A stretch of 7,788 nt of DNA from Candidatus Magasanikiibacteriota bacterium. Its GTDB lineage: Bacteria; Patescibacteriota; Patescibacteriia; Magasanikbacterales; UBA922. Below, piece by piece: positions 1-4,910 of this stretch. The stretch covers positions 1 through 7,788 of the forward strand of contig JACRPD010000039.1 in assembly GCA_016214105.1 (NCBI GenBank). Reading direction: 5' to 3'. The notes under the pieces were generated by a model. It was not told where the DNA came from. It saw nothing but the letters and a program-made list of their open reading frames with translations, and made no database searches. Positions within the stretch are counted from its first letter, which is position 1, and every line of letters begins with the position of its first letter. Made by a program: the position numbers and the translations under genes.

Positions 1-23
1 ATCCCGCCATAGCGGGATTTTTT
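1..23 (+). terminator. Rho-independent terminator at left edge
   Basis: ATCCCGC (1-7) pairs perfectly with GCGGGAT (12-18) around a CATA loop, and a run of six T (18-23) follows. This is a classic intrinsic terminator for a plus-strand gene that ends before the window. The stem also works on the minus strand and could stop transcripts from the small minus-strand unit at 55-192, but the minus-strand T-run would lie outside the window. Confidence 0.8.
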
Positions 24-54
24 GAGTGTGCCCGAGAATGGTCGGGCCGCCGTT

Positions 55-192
55 TCAAGACTTTTTGTGGTCTTGAGAAGTGGAAAGAGCGTGGTCCGGA
101 GGGAGGTCGTAGAGTTTGCCGCCATTTTCGGCGAGTTATTTCGCGATGTGTTTGTTGTAGTGGATCAGTTTCCGTCTGTCTTCCGCGTTCAT
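55..192 (-). pseudogene. Small minus-strand ORF with an in-frame TAA (18 aa, or 44 aa across the stop)
   Basis: Minus-strand ATG at 192-190 sits behind a good ribosome binding site (GAAGGAG, 7 bases upstream of the ATG) and a TTGACA promoter. The frame reads MNAEDRRKLIHYNKHIAK, meets TAA at 138-136, then stays open for 26 more codons (starting LAENGGKLYDLPPDH) to TGA at 57-55. The part after the stop has the same character as the part before: charged residues, and leucine only as CTN, never TTA or TTG, unlike the neighbouring large genes. A single change of GAA to TAA would explain the interruption, giving a 45-aa ancestor. Other readings are a true 18-aa peptide or leader, or stop readthrough. 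No family is recognised. The promoter, RBS and start are well supported; the product is not. Confidence 0.45.
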
Positions 193-257
193 CACACACT
201 CCTTCAGACTTGTTATGGTCTCCCCAGCCCCTGTGACCGAGTTGACGATCTGGTAGA

Positions 258-286
258 ATGGTATCAGAAAAAAGAGGGTTTGTCAA
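258..286 (-). promoter_or_regulatory. Consensus sigma-70-type promoter for the 55-192 small ORF
   Basis: On the minus strand a perfect TTGACA (286-281) is followed after exactly 17 bases by TACCAT (263-258). Transcription would start near 251, giving a leader of about 59 bases before the ATG at 192. A perfect -35 with ideal spacing is unlikely to be chance just upstream of a good RBS and ATG. Confidence 0.65.
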
Positions 287-294
287 TGGCGGAC

Positions 295-336
295 CACCTC
301 ACCCATCGCCCCTCTCCTTGGCAAGGAGAGGGGAAA
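295..336. repeat. Palindromic intergenic repeat, copy 1
   Basis: CCCCTCTCCTTG (309-320) and CAAGGAGAGGGG (322-333) form a 12-bp inverted repeat with a single base between, preceded by ACCTCACCC (296-304) and followed by AAATT. The same layout (ACCTCACCC, CCCTCTCCT, loop, GAGAGGGGAA) occurs in reverse orientation at 1341-1380. It is a REP-like dispersed palindromic element lying between the divergent promoters of the small minus-strand ORF and the 427-1329 gene. Confidence 0.7.
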
Positions 337-378
337 TTGGTGTGTTTTGTTAATTGTGTTCTGTGTTTTGATATTTTG

Positions 379-387
379 TGTTATAAT
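379..387 (+). promoter_or_regulatory. Extended -10 promoter for the 427-1329 gene
   Basis: TGTTATAAT (379-387) is a TGn extended -10 with a perfect TATAAT (382-387). No convincing -35 hexamer lies 16-18 bases upstream, which is usual for extended -10 promoters. Predicted start is near 394, leaving about 33 bases to the ATG at 427. The upstream sequence is rich in TGTGTT. Confidence 0.6.
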
Positions 388-426
388 ATATCCATACTCC
401 ACACTTCGCCCAAGGCGGACAAGCGT

Positions 427-1329
427 ATGTTCACCAAACCCAAAACTCCCGATAAATTTTCCCGTTACACTGATCCGACCGGCGAGTTTAGTAATCGTGA
501 ATTGAAGCTGGGGGTTTGGTATTTGAAACATAAATTATTATTGCAAAAAATCGGCAAGAATATTTTGATTGTTTGGTGCGTGGTAACCGTGGGTTATAGT
601 TTTGGTTATTGGCTGTATTATTTTTCTTACGGTTATTTTCAAGATCAAAAAATGGCCGGCGCTTTAGCTCGCGAAATTCCTAACCATTCTGTCACCAGCG
701 AACTGTTTAACGCGAAGGATTTGCAAGTCGGCAGAATTGAGGTTTATAACAGCGTGAGCGAGTTGTTTGACTTCGTGGCGCAAGTAAAAAATCCTAATCC
801 GCGGAATACCGCGCGCGTAACTTACAAGTTTGTTTATAATGGCGGCGAGACGGTGTCAGCGCAGACTTTACTTTTGCCAATGAGCGAACGCCCGATCGTG
901 TATTTTGGCCAGAAGTCGGATATTTATCCGACCGCGCCGCGGTTGGTGATTGAAAAAGTGGAATGGAAACGGATTGGCGCCGAGGAAGTGCCGGACATTG
1001 GCGCGTTTTTGTCCGAGCGGATGAATTTCACCATGGAAAATTTTGTTTTTACCAAGGCGAGCAAAATTACCGGCGCGCTAAACAGCCAAATTGAATTTGA
1101 TTTGTTTAATGATTCGGCGTATGGTTATTGGGAACCGAAATTTTATGTTGAGTTAATTGACGGCGTGCAGACGGTCGGTATAATATATTTGGTGGCGCCA
1201 AAATTTAAAACCGGTGAAGCGCGCCACATTGATCTTCGTTCATTGGTTGACACTTTAGCTGTAAGCGAAATAAAAGTCTGGCCCGCGTTTAATCCATTTG
1301 ATCCGGCGGTGTACCTAAAAGTTGAATAG
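427..1329 (+). CDS. Membrane-anchored protein of unknown function (300 aa)
   Basis: I do not recognise a named family. Residues 1-43 are polar and probably cytoplasmic. A single transmembrane segment runs from about 44 to 66 (starting NILIVWCVV). The remaining 230 residues look exported and beta-rich. Two stretches resemble Ig-like or LEA-type beta-sandwich strands: FDFVAQVKNPNP at about 114-125, and a second from about 217 to 250 containing FDLFNDSAYGYWEPKFYVEL. The frame is open upstream to position 22, but that part runs through a terminator-adjacent region, an opposing promoter, a palindromic repeat and this gene's own -10, so I place the start at the ATG at 427; only a weak AAGG (412-415) precedes it. 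The gene lies upstream of rodA in the same direction, suggesting an envelope role, which is inference. It is bracketed by inverted copies of one palindromic repeat. Confidence 0.8.
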   Translation: MFTKPKTPDKFSRYTDPTGEFSNRELKLGVWYLKHKLLLQKIGKNILIVWCVVTVGYSFGYWLYYFSYGYFQDQKMAGALAREIPNHSVTSELFNAKDLQVGRIEVYNSVSELFDFVAQVKNPNPRNTARVTYKFVYNGGETVSAQTLLLPMSERPIVYFGQKSDIYPTAPRLVIEKVEWKRIGAEEVPDIGAFLSERMNFTMENFVFTKASKITGALNSQIEFDLFNDSAYGYWEPKFYVELIDGVQTVGIIYLVAPKFKTGEARHIDLRSLVDTLAVSEIKVWPAFNPFDPAVYLKVE

Positions 1330-1340
1330 TTTGTTTGACA

Positions 1341-1380
1341 AAATTCCCCTCTCTTTGTAGGAGAGGGGGAGGGGTGAGGT
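1341..1380. repeat. Palindromic intergenic repeat, copy 2 (inverted relative to copy 1)
   Basis: CCCCTCTC (1346-1353) pairs with GAGAGGGG (1361-1368) around TTTGTAG, and GAGGGGTGAGGT follows. Read on the minus strand it matches the copy at 295-336: ACCTCACCC, then CCCTCTCCT, a variable loop, GAGAGGGGAA. It begins about a dozen bases after the stop codon of the 427-1329 gene, so it could also act as a 3' hairpin for that transcript, although no T-run follows. Confidence 0.7.
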
Positions 1381-1405
1381 CTTAATTGCGGCGAACACGC
1401 GCTGA

Positions 1406-1470
1406 GACCCCCACTTGTCCTCCCCGTTCGGCTGAGCGCTCACGACGAAGCCCTACAAGGGGGAGGAATT
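1406..1470. repeat. Second palindromic repeat type with a nested palindrome; carries the rodA RBS
   Basis: The outer arms are TCCTCCCC (1418-1425) and GGGGAGGA (1460-1467). Between them sits a second imperfect palindrome at 1427-1449: TTCG..TGAGCGCTCA..CGAA, with a perfect 10-bp core at 1432-1441. The flanks (ACCCCCACTTGT on the left, GGAGGAATTTT on the right) resemble the copy at 1341-1380 in opposite orientation, so the two elements lie head to head. The inner module resembles the TTCG..GAGC..CGAA type of short intergenic repeat seen in many bacteria, as I remember it. The right arm supplies the GGGGGAGG upstream of the rodA ATG, so the folded form would hide that RBS. Confidence 0.6.
1459..1466 (+). 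promoter_or_regulatory. rodA ribosome binding site inside the repeat arm
   Basis: GGGGGAGG is the only Shine-Dalgarno-like sequence ahead of the ATG at 1480. The spacing of 13 bases is longer than ideal. It coincides with the 3' arm of the palindromic repeat, pairing with TCCTCCCC at 1418-1425. Confidence 0.5.
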
Positions 1471-1479
1471 TTTTATCTT

Positions 1480-2583
1480 ATGCGTCTAACTTCTCGTCAA
1501 CTTCTTCTCTGGCGCAGTTTTGACTGGGTGATTTTGGCATTGGTTTTGGTTTTAATGGCCATCAGTTTGGCGGCGATTTACAGCATTGATTTATCCCGCG
1601 GCGATGTCTTGGATTTTTTCCCCACGCAGGCGCTGGCAGTGGCGGTTGGGCTGGTTTTATTTTTTACGGCCGGTTTTTTCCATGCTTCGTTCTATCGCGC
1701 GTCCGCCAAGCTGATTTATCTGTTTTCTTTGTTATTATTAATCGTGGTGTTATTTTTCGGCGAGACAGTGCGCGGCACCACAGGCTGGTTTAGATTGGGA
1801 AGTTTTTCTTTTCAGCCCGCGGAATTCGCCAAAGTCGGTTTAACGATTTTTTTGGCCTGGTGGATCAGCATTCAGGCGCGGCGGTTTGACCGCTGGCAGT
1901 TTTTGTTGACCAGCGGTTTTTTTACGCTTCTGCCAATCGGTCTGATTATGCTCCAGCCGGATTTGGGTTCGGCCATGGTTTTGTTCAGCGTTTGGTTCGG
2001 TTTGTTATTTTTGGTCGGAGTAAAAAAAAGATACATCGCGTTATTAATGGTTTTGTTCATCATCTCCGCGACAGTATCATGGTTTTTTTTGTTTCAAGAT
2101 TATCAAAAAGATCGTTTGCTGACTTTTCTGGATCCGGCGCGCGATCCGCTGGACGCGGGTTATAACGTGAATCAATCGGTAATCGCGATCGGCGCCGGAC
2201 AGATATTCGGCCGCGGACTGGGTTTTGGCTCGCAGAGCCAGCTGCATTTTTTGCCGGAAGCCCAGACTGACTTTATTTTTTCCGTGATTGCCGAAGAGCT
2301 TGGTTTTTTGGGCGTATCAGTGGTTTTGGTGATTTATTTTCTTCTGCTTTGGCGGCTTTTGTATATTGCCAAAACCAGCCGAGATGATTTTTTATCTTAT
2401 TTGGTTTTGGGCATATTATTGGTGTTTTTTGTCCAGATTTTGGTGAATATCGGCGGCGCGGTCGGGCTTTTGCCGGTTACCGGCGTTACCCTGCCGTTTT
2501 TGAGCTATGGCGGCTCATCGTTAGTAATGAATTTTCTACTTTTGGGCGTTGTTGAGAGCGTTTATCGGTGCAGGATAGCCTAA
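1480..2583 (+). CDS. rodA: SEDS-family peptidoglycan glycosyltransferase RodA
   Basis: RodA/FtsW proteins are multi-pass membrane glycosyltransferases that polymerise lipid II into glycan strands; RodA works with a class B penicillin-binding protein in the elongation machinery. At 367 aa this has the usual RodA length and about ten hydrophobic segments. Family motifs appear in order: FQPAEFAK (111-118), QPDLGSA (159-165), DR..TFLDP (211-219), YNVNQS (228-233), PEAQTDFIF (259-267), AEELG (271-275) and PVTGVTLPFLSYGGSS (332-347). Asp264 in the TDFIF motif matches the aspartate known to be essential in SEDS enzymes. The PE..TDFIF..AEELG form and the lack of long cytoplasmic tails favour RodA over FtsW. 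No PBP2, MreB or MreC gene is in the window. The start is the ATG at 1480, preceded by GGGGGAGG within a palindromic repeat. No separate promoter is clear, so it may be read from the upstream gene. Confidence 0.92.
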   Translation: MRLTSRQLLLWRSFDWVILALVLVLMAISLAAIYSIDLSRGDVLDFFPTQALAVAVGLVLFFTAGFFHASFYRASAKLIYLFSLLLLIVVLFFGETVRGTTGWFRLGSFSFQPAEFAKVGLTIFLAWWISIQARRFDRWQFLLTSGFFTLLPIGLIMLQPDLGSAMVLFSVWFGLLFLVGVKKRYIALLMVLFIISATVSWFFLFQDYQKDRLLTFLDPARDPLDAGYNVNQSVIAIGAGQIFGRGLGFGSQSQLHFLPEAQTDFIFSVIAEELGFLGVSVVLVIYFLLLWRLLYIAKTSRDDFLSYLVLGILLVFFVQILVNIGGAVGLLPVTGVTLPFLSYGGSSLVMNFLLLGVVESVYRCRIA

Positions 2584-2586
2584 CCC

Positions 2587-2616
2587 TTGACATTTGTAAT
2601 ATAATAATGGTAAAGT
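2587..2616 (+). promoter_or_regulatory. Promoter for the zinc-ribbon protein and rplY
   Basis: A perfect TTGACA (2587-2592) starts just after the rodA stop, followed after 18 bases by TAAAGT (2611-2616). Transcription would begin near 2623, only about 9 bases before the ATG at 2632, too short for a Shine-Dalgarno; none is visible. AATATAATAATGG between the hexamers also contains TATAAT-like sequence, so the exact -10 is uncertain. Confidence 0.5.
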
Positions 2617-2631
2617 ATTGAACACTAAAAT

Positions 2632-2979
2632 ATGCATAAAGATTCTAAACAACCCAAGCCGATCCAAGAAGGTTTGCGGCTGATGAATCAGTGTCCGGTT
2701 TGCAAGGGCGATTATCGGGCGGATCAGAAGAATGTTTTAGAGGAAAAAAACGAAGCGCATTTGGTCCACATCACTTGTCCGCATTGTTCCAATTCAATCG
2801 TGGCGGTAATTGTGACCACGCCGGTGGGTTTGAGTTCAGTGGGAATGCTAACGGACTTGGCGGCGGGAGATGTTTCCAGATTGTCTCATCGCGGTTCAAT
2901 CAGCGAGGATGAATTATTAGCTTGTCATTTATTATTAAAGGAGCGAAATCTATCGGAGATTTTAAGTGAAATAAAATAA
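2632..2979 (+). CDS. Small zinc-ribbon protein with two CXXC knuckles (115 aa)
   Basis: CPVC (21-24) and CPHC (49-52) are two CXXC knuckles 24 residues apart, the layout of a treble-clef or zinc-ribbon metal site that usually binds nucleic acid or protein. A hydrophobic strand region follows (IVAVIVTTPVG, 57-67), then GMLTDLAAGDV (71-81) and an acidic helical tail (90-115). There is no signal peptide or membrane segment, so it is probably cytoplasmic. I believe similar proteins are common in Patescibacteria but know no assigned function. The stop is one base before the rplY ATG, so the two are almost certainly co-transcribed and translationally coupled, which suggests a role linked to translation (inference). 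An alternative start at Met18 (2683) would leave the CXXC core intact; the upstream promoter position favours 2632. Confidence 0.8.
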   Translation: MHKDSKQPKPIQEGLRLMNQCPVCKGDYRADQKNVLEEKNEAHLVHITCPHCSNSIVAVIVTTPVGLSSVGMLTDLAAGDVSRLSHRGSISEDELLACHLLLKERNLSEILSEIK

Positions 2980-2980
2980 T

Positions 2981-3688
2981 ATGGTGTTTGCATTTACTGC
3001 GCAAAAAAGAACGGAAAAGAACGCGGACATTGTGCGCGCCGCCGGCCAGTTGCCCGGTGTTTTATACGGGCAGGGCATTGAGTCGGTTTCACTCGCGGCC
3101 GATCGCGTTAAATTTCAAAAATTGTATGATCAGGCTGGGGAGTCCAGTCTGATTGATTTTACCGTGGAAGGCGGAAAAGAGCCTGTAAAAGTCTTGATTC
3201 AAGATATTCAATACGATCCGGTCAAACAAAAACCGATTCATTTTGATTTGCGTCAGATTAGAATGGATAAAGAAATGGATGTCACGATTCAGATTCATTT
3301 TATAAACGAACCGCCGGCAGTCAAAGGGCTTGGCGGCACTTTGAACAAGTCAGTTGAAGAAATTGATGTCCGTTGTTTGCCGAAAGATCTGATTGGTTTA
3401 GTAGAAGTTGATTTGAGCGTTTTGCAGACATTTGACGACGCGATTCATATCAAAGACATCAAATTTCCGGATGGCATTAAAGTCATGGATAAACTGGATT
3501 TGGTGGTCGCGAAAGTTATGCCGCCTTTGACCGAGGAGCAATTGAAAGCCATGGAAGAATCCGGCCCGAAGAGCGTTGAAGATGTGGAAGTGGAAAAGAA
3601 AGGCAAGGTGGAAGAGGAAGGCGAAGCCGCGGCCGGCGAAGCGGGAGAAAAGAAGGAAGAAAAGAAAGAGGAGAAGAAGAAAGAATAA
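2981..3688 (+). CDS. rplY: Large-subunit ribosomal protein bL25 (CTC/TL5 type) with a charged tail
   Basis: bL25 binds 5S rRNA in the 50S central protuberance. The 235-aa protein is the long CTC/TL5 form. The N-terminal 5S rRNA-binding beta-barrel occupies about 1-92, with the family signatures AGQLPGVLYG (21-30), VLIQDIQYDP (71-80) and HFDLRQI (87-93). The C-terminal TL5 domain covers about 98-182 (PPAVKGLGGTL at 111-121; DIKFPDGIKV at 159-168). A low-complexity tail of Glu, Lys and Ala from about 183 to 235 ends in repeated KKEEKK-like units; such tails occur in long bL25 proteins but vary in length. The start ATG is one base after the stop of the zinc-ribbon gene and has no Shine-Dalgarno of its own, so it depends on coupling. 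The stop is one base from the stop of the convergent SPFH gene, and no terminator lies between. Confidence 0.93.
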   Translation: MVFAFTAQKRTEKNADIVRAAGQLPGVLYGQGIESVSLAADRVKFQKLYDQAGESSLIDFTVEGGKEPVKVLIQDIQYDPVKQKPIHFDLRQIRMDKEMDVTIQIHFINEPPAVKGLGGTLNKSVEEIDVRCLPKDLIGLVEVDLSVLQTFDDAIHIKDIKFPDGIKVMDKLDLVVAKVMPPLTEEQLKAMEESGPKSVEDVEVEKKGKVEEEGEAAAGEAGEKKEEKKEEKKKE

Positions 3689-3689
3689 A

Positions 3690-4787
3690 TTAAATCCCTT
3701 TAAACAACGGCATGCCGTTGGCGGAATCAACCGGTACATAAATGGTGCCCTGCCGGTCTTTCAAGCTTTGAATATAGAGATAGTTAAGGTAGTTGTCCGA
3801 CAGACTTTCGTTAATAATTTTTTGCGAGTCGCGTTGGCCCTCGGCTTCAATCCGTTTTCTTTCCGCTTCTTTCTTGGCCACGTCTAAAATAAAATCATAA
3901 CGTTGCGCTTCTTGTTCCGATTGCAATTTTTCTTGGATGCTCTTGGAAAGATTCGCTGGCAGCGCGACATGCCGCAACAAAACATCTTCCAAGGCGATAC
4001 CGCGTGGTTCTAGCGCGGCGTTTAGTTTTTCAAAAATTTTCTTAGCCGCCTCGGCGCGTTTTTCCGAGTAAATATCCTTGGTCTCATATTCGGCGATCAC
4101 CTCGCGAATGACAGAGCGGATTTGCGGACGGATTACTACCTCATCGTAAGTTAAACCGATGTCTTTGTAGACGTCAGATGCTTTGTCCTCTATTAGGCGA
4201 TAAAGGATGGTAATGTCCAGATCAACACTTAGTCCTTCTTTGGTTAAAGCGCTAATGGCGTCGGCGTTGCTGCGATTGCCCTCGCCTTGGGCAACACTCA
4301 TGGTGTAGTCTTGCGTGCGGACGCTCATTTTAGTGATTGCTTCCAGGGGATTTTTTAAATGGAAGCCGGAATGAAATTCTTGGTCGCGGACTTTGCCAAA
4401 GAAAGTGCGTACACCGGTTTCTCCGGCATTTACCACTGTCCAAAACGAGCTGGCAAAACTAATGAAGATAATGATAACGACGAAAAATATTATCCACAAA
4501 CCAATCCGTCTTTTTTTGTATGGTTTGACAATTTCCATAGGTTTTTGGTTAAGATTATTTTTATAGTTATGTTTAAATTTGGTTGAGGCGAATTTGTCGT
4601 TAAATTTATCAGTGAATTTGGCCATGACTAACTCGGTGTATTTATACCATTGTTTTTTGCCTTGTGGCTTGTTTACCGCGAATAGCAGAAAAATGCCGAC
4701 CATAATCAGAAAGAATGAATGTGTAAATATACCAAGCAAAATGATCGCGCAGGGTATGATTATATGGGTTTTGTCTTTTAGTTCCAT
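3690..4787 (-). CDS. SPFH/band 7 (prohibitin-like) membrane protein with extra N-terminal segment
   Basis: SPFH proteins form large oligomeric membrane scaffolds and often influence membrane proteases or membrane organisation. In this 365-aa protein the canonical part starts near residue 84: basic KPYKKRR (88-94), a transmembrane helix (about 96-116), the band 7 domain (about 117-290; NAGETGVRTFFGKV, VDLDITILYRL, RSVIREVIAEY, EPRGIALEDVLLRHVALP) and a charged coiled coil (about 284-325, EAQRYDFILDVAKKEAERKRIEAEGQ). Residues 1-83 are unusual: two short hydrophobic stretches (about 8-38) that could form a membrane hairpin, then a basic KF-rich linker (KFTDKFNDKF, 57-66). Starting instead at Met84 (4538) would give 282 aa, an ordinary prohibitin size. 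A promoter just upstream favours 4787, but neither start has a visible RBS. It converges on rplY with a one-base gap. Confidence 0.88.
   Translation of the reverse strand: MELKDKTHIIIPCAIILLGIFTHSFFLIMVGIFLLFAVNKPQGKKQWYKYTELVMAKFTDKFNDKFASTKFKHNYKNNLNQKPMEIVKPYKKRRIGLWIIFFVVIIIFISFASSFWTVVNAGETGVRTFFGKVRDQEFHSGFHLKNPLEAITKMSVRTQDYTMSVAQGEGNRSNADAISALTKEGLSVDLDITILYRLIEDKASDVYKDIGLTYDEVVIRPQIRSVIREVIAEYETKDIYSEKRAEAAKKIFEKLNAALEPRGIALEDVLLRHVALPANLSKSIQEKLQSEQEAQRYDFILDVAKKEAERKRIEAEGQRDSQKIINESLSDNYLNYLYIQSLKDRQGTIYVPVDSANGMPLFKGI
3705..3720. repeat. 16-bp perfect palindrome at the convergent gene ends
   Basis: CAACGGCATGCCGTTG is fully self-complementary and lies within the last codons of the SPFH gene, 17 bases past the rplY stop. 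No T-run follows on either strand, so it is not a standard terminator. It may be a chance product of the coding sequence, or a weak 3' hairpin for the rplY transcript. Confidence 0.4.
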
Positions 4788-4830
4788 AGGTATGAGTCGA
4801 TTGATAGTTGGTTAATTCGACCTTTGGTAT

Positions 4831-4839
4831 ATTATAGCA
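4831..4839 (-). promoter_or_regulatory. Extended -10 promoter for the SPFH gene
   Basis: On the minus strand TGCTATAAT (4839-4831) is a TGn extended -10 with perfect TATAAT. No good -35 is visible. The start would be near 4824, about 37 bases before the ATG at 4787. The transcript leader shows no Shine-Dalgarno. Confidence 0.55.
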
Positions 4840-4895
4840 TATCATGGTTCGGTGATGTAGTGGTGTGGTGATAAGGTGATAAAGTGTCTACTTTG

Positions 4896-4904
4896 TGTTA
4901 CAAT
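4896..4904 (+). promoter_or_regulatory. Extended -10 promoter for the DUF3048 gene, probably leaderless
   Basis: TGTTACAAT (4896-4904) is a TGn extended -10. Initiation 6-7 bases downstream falls at about 4911, exactly on the A of the chosen ATG, so the mRNA would be leaderless. The surrounding TTTGTGTTACAAT closely matches TTTGTGTTATAAT ahead of the 427 gene. Confidence 0.55.
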
Positions 4905-4910
4905 GTATTC

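Noticed and set aside
22..426. Upstream extension of the 300-aa gene back to position 22
   Set aside because: The extra 135 codons run through the opposing small-ORF unit, a palindromic repeat and the gene's own -10 box, and the translation there has no protein-like pattern.
283..531. Minus-strand 82-codon ORF
   Set aside because: It overlaps the start of the 300-aa gene, its promoter and the palindromic repeat, with no RBS.
1335..1363. Perfect TTGACA at 1335-1340 as a rodA promoter
   Set aside because: Sixteen to eighteen bases downstream there is only TAGGAG-like sequence inside the repeat; no acceptable -10 was found.
4841..4885. GGTGAT-like G/T-rich tandem repeats between the divergent SPFH and DUF3048 genes
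   Set aside because: Units are too irregular to call a repeat array; probably low-complexity spacer, though it overlaps the -35 region of the DUF3048 promoter.
4884..4910. GTG start for the DUF3048 gene at 4884
   Set aside because: It lies upstream of the extended -10 at 4896-4904, so it would not be in the transcript; ATG 4911 fits better.
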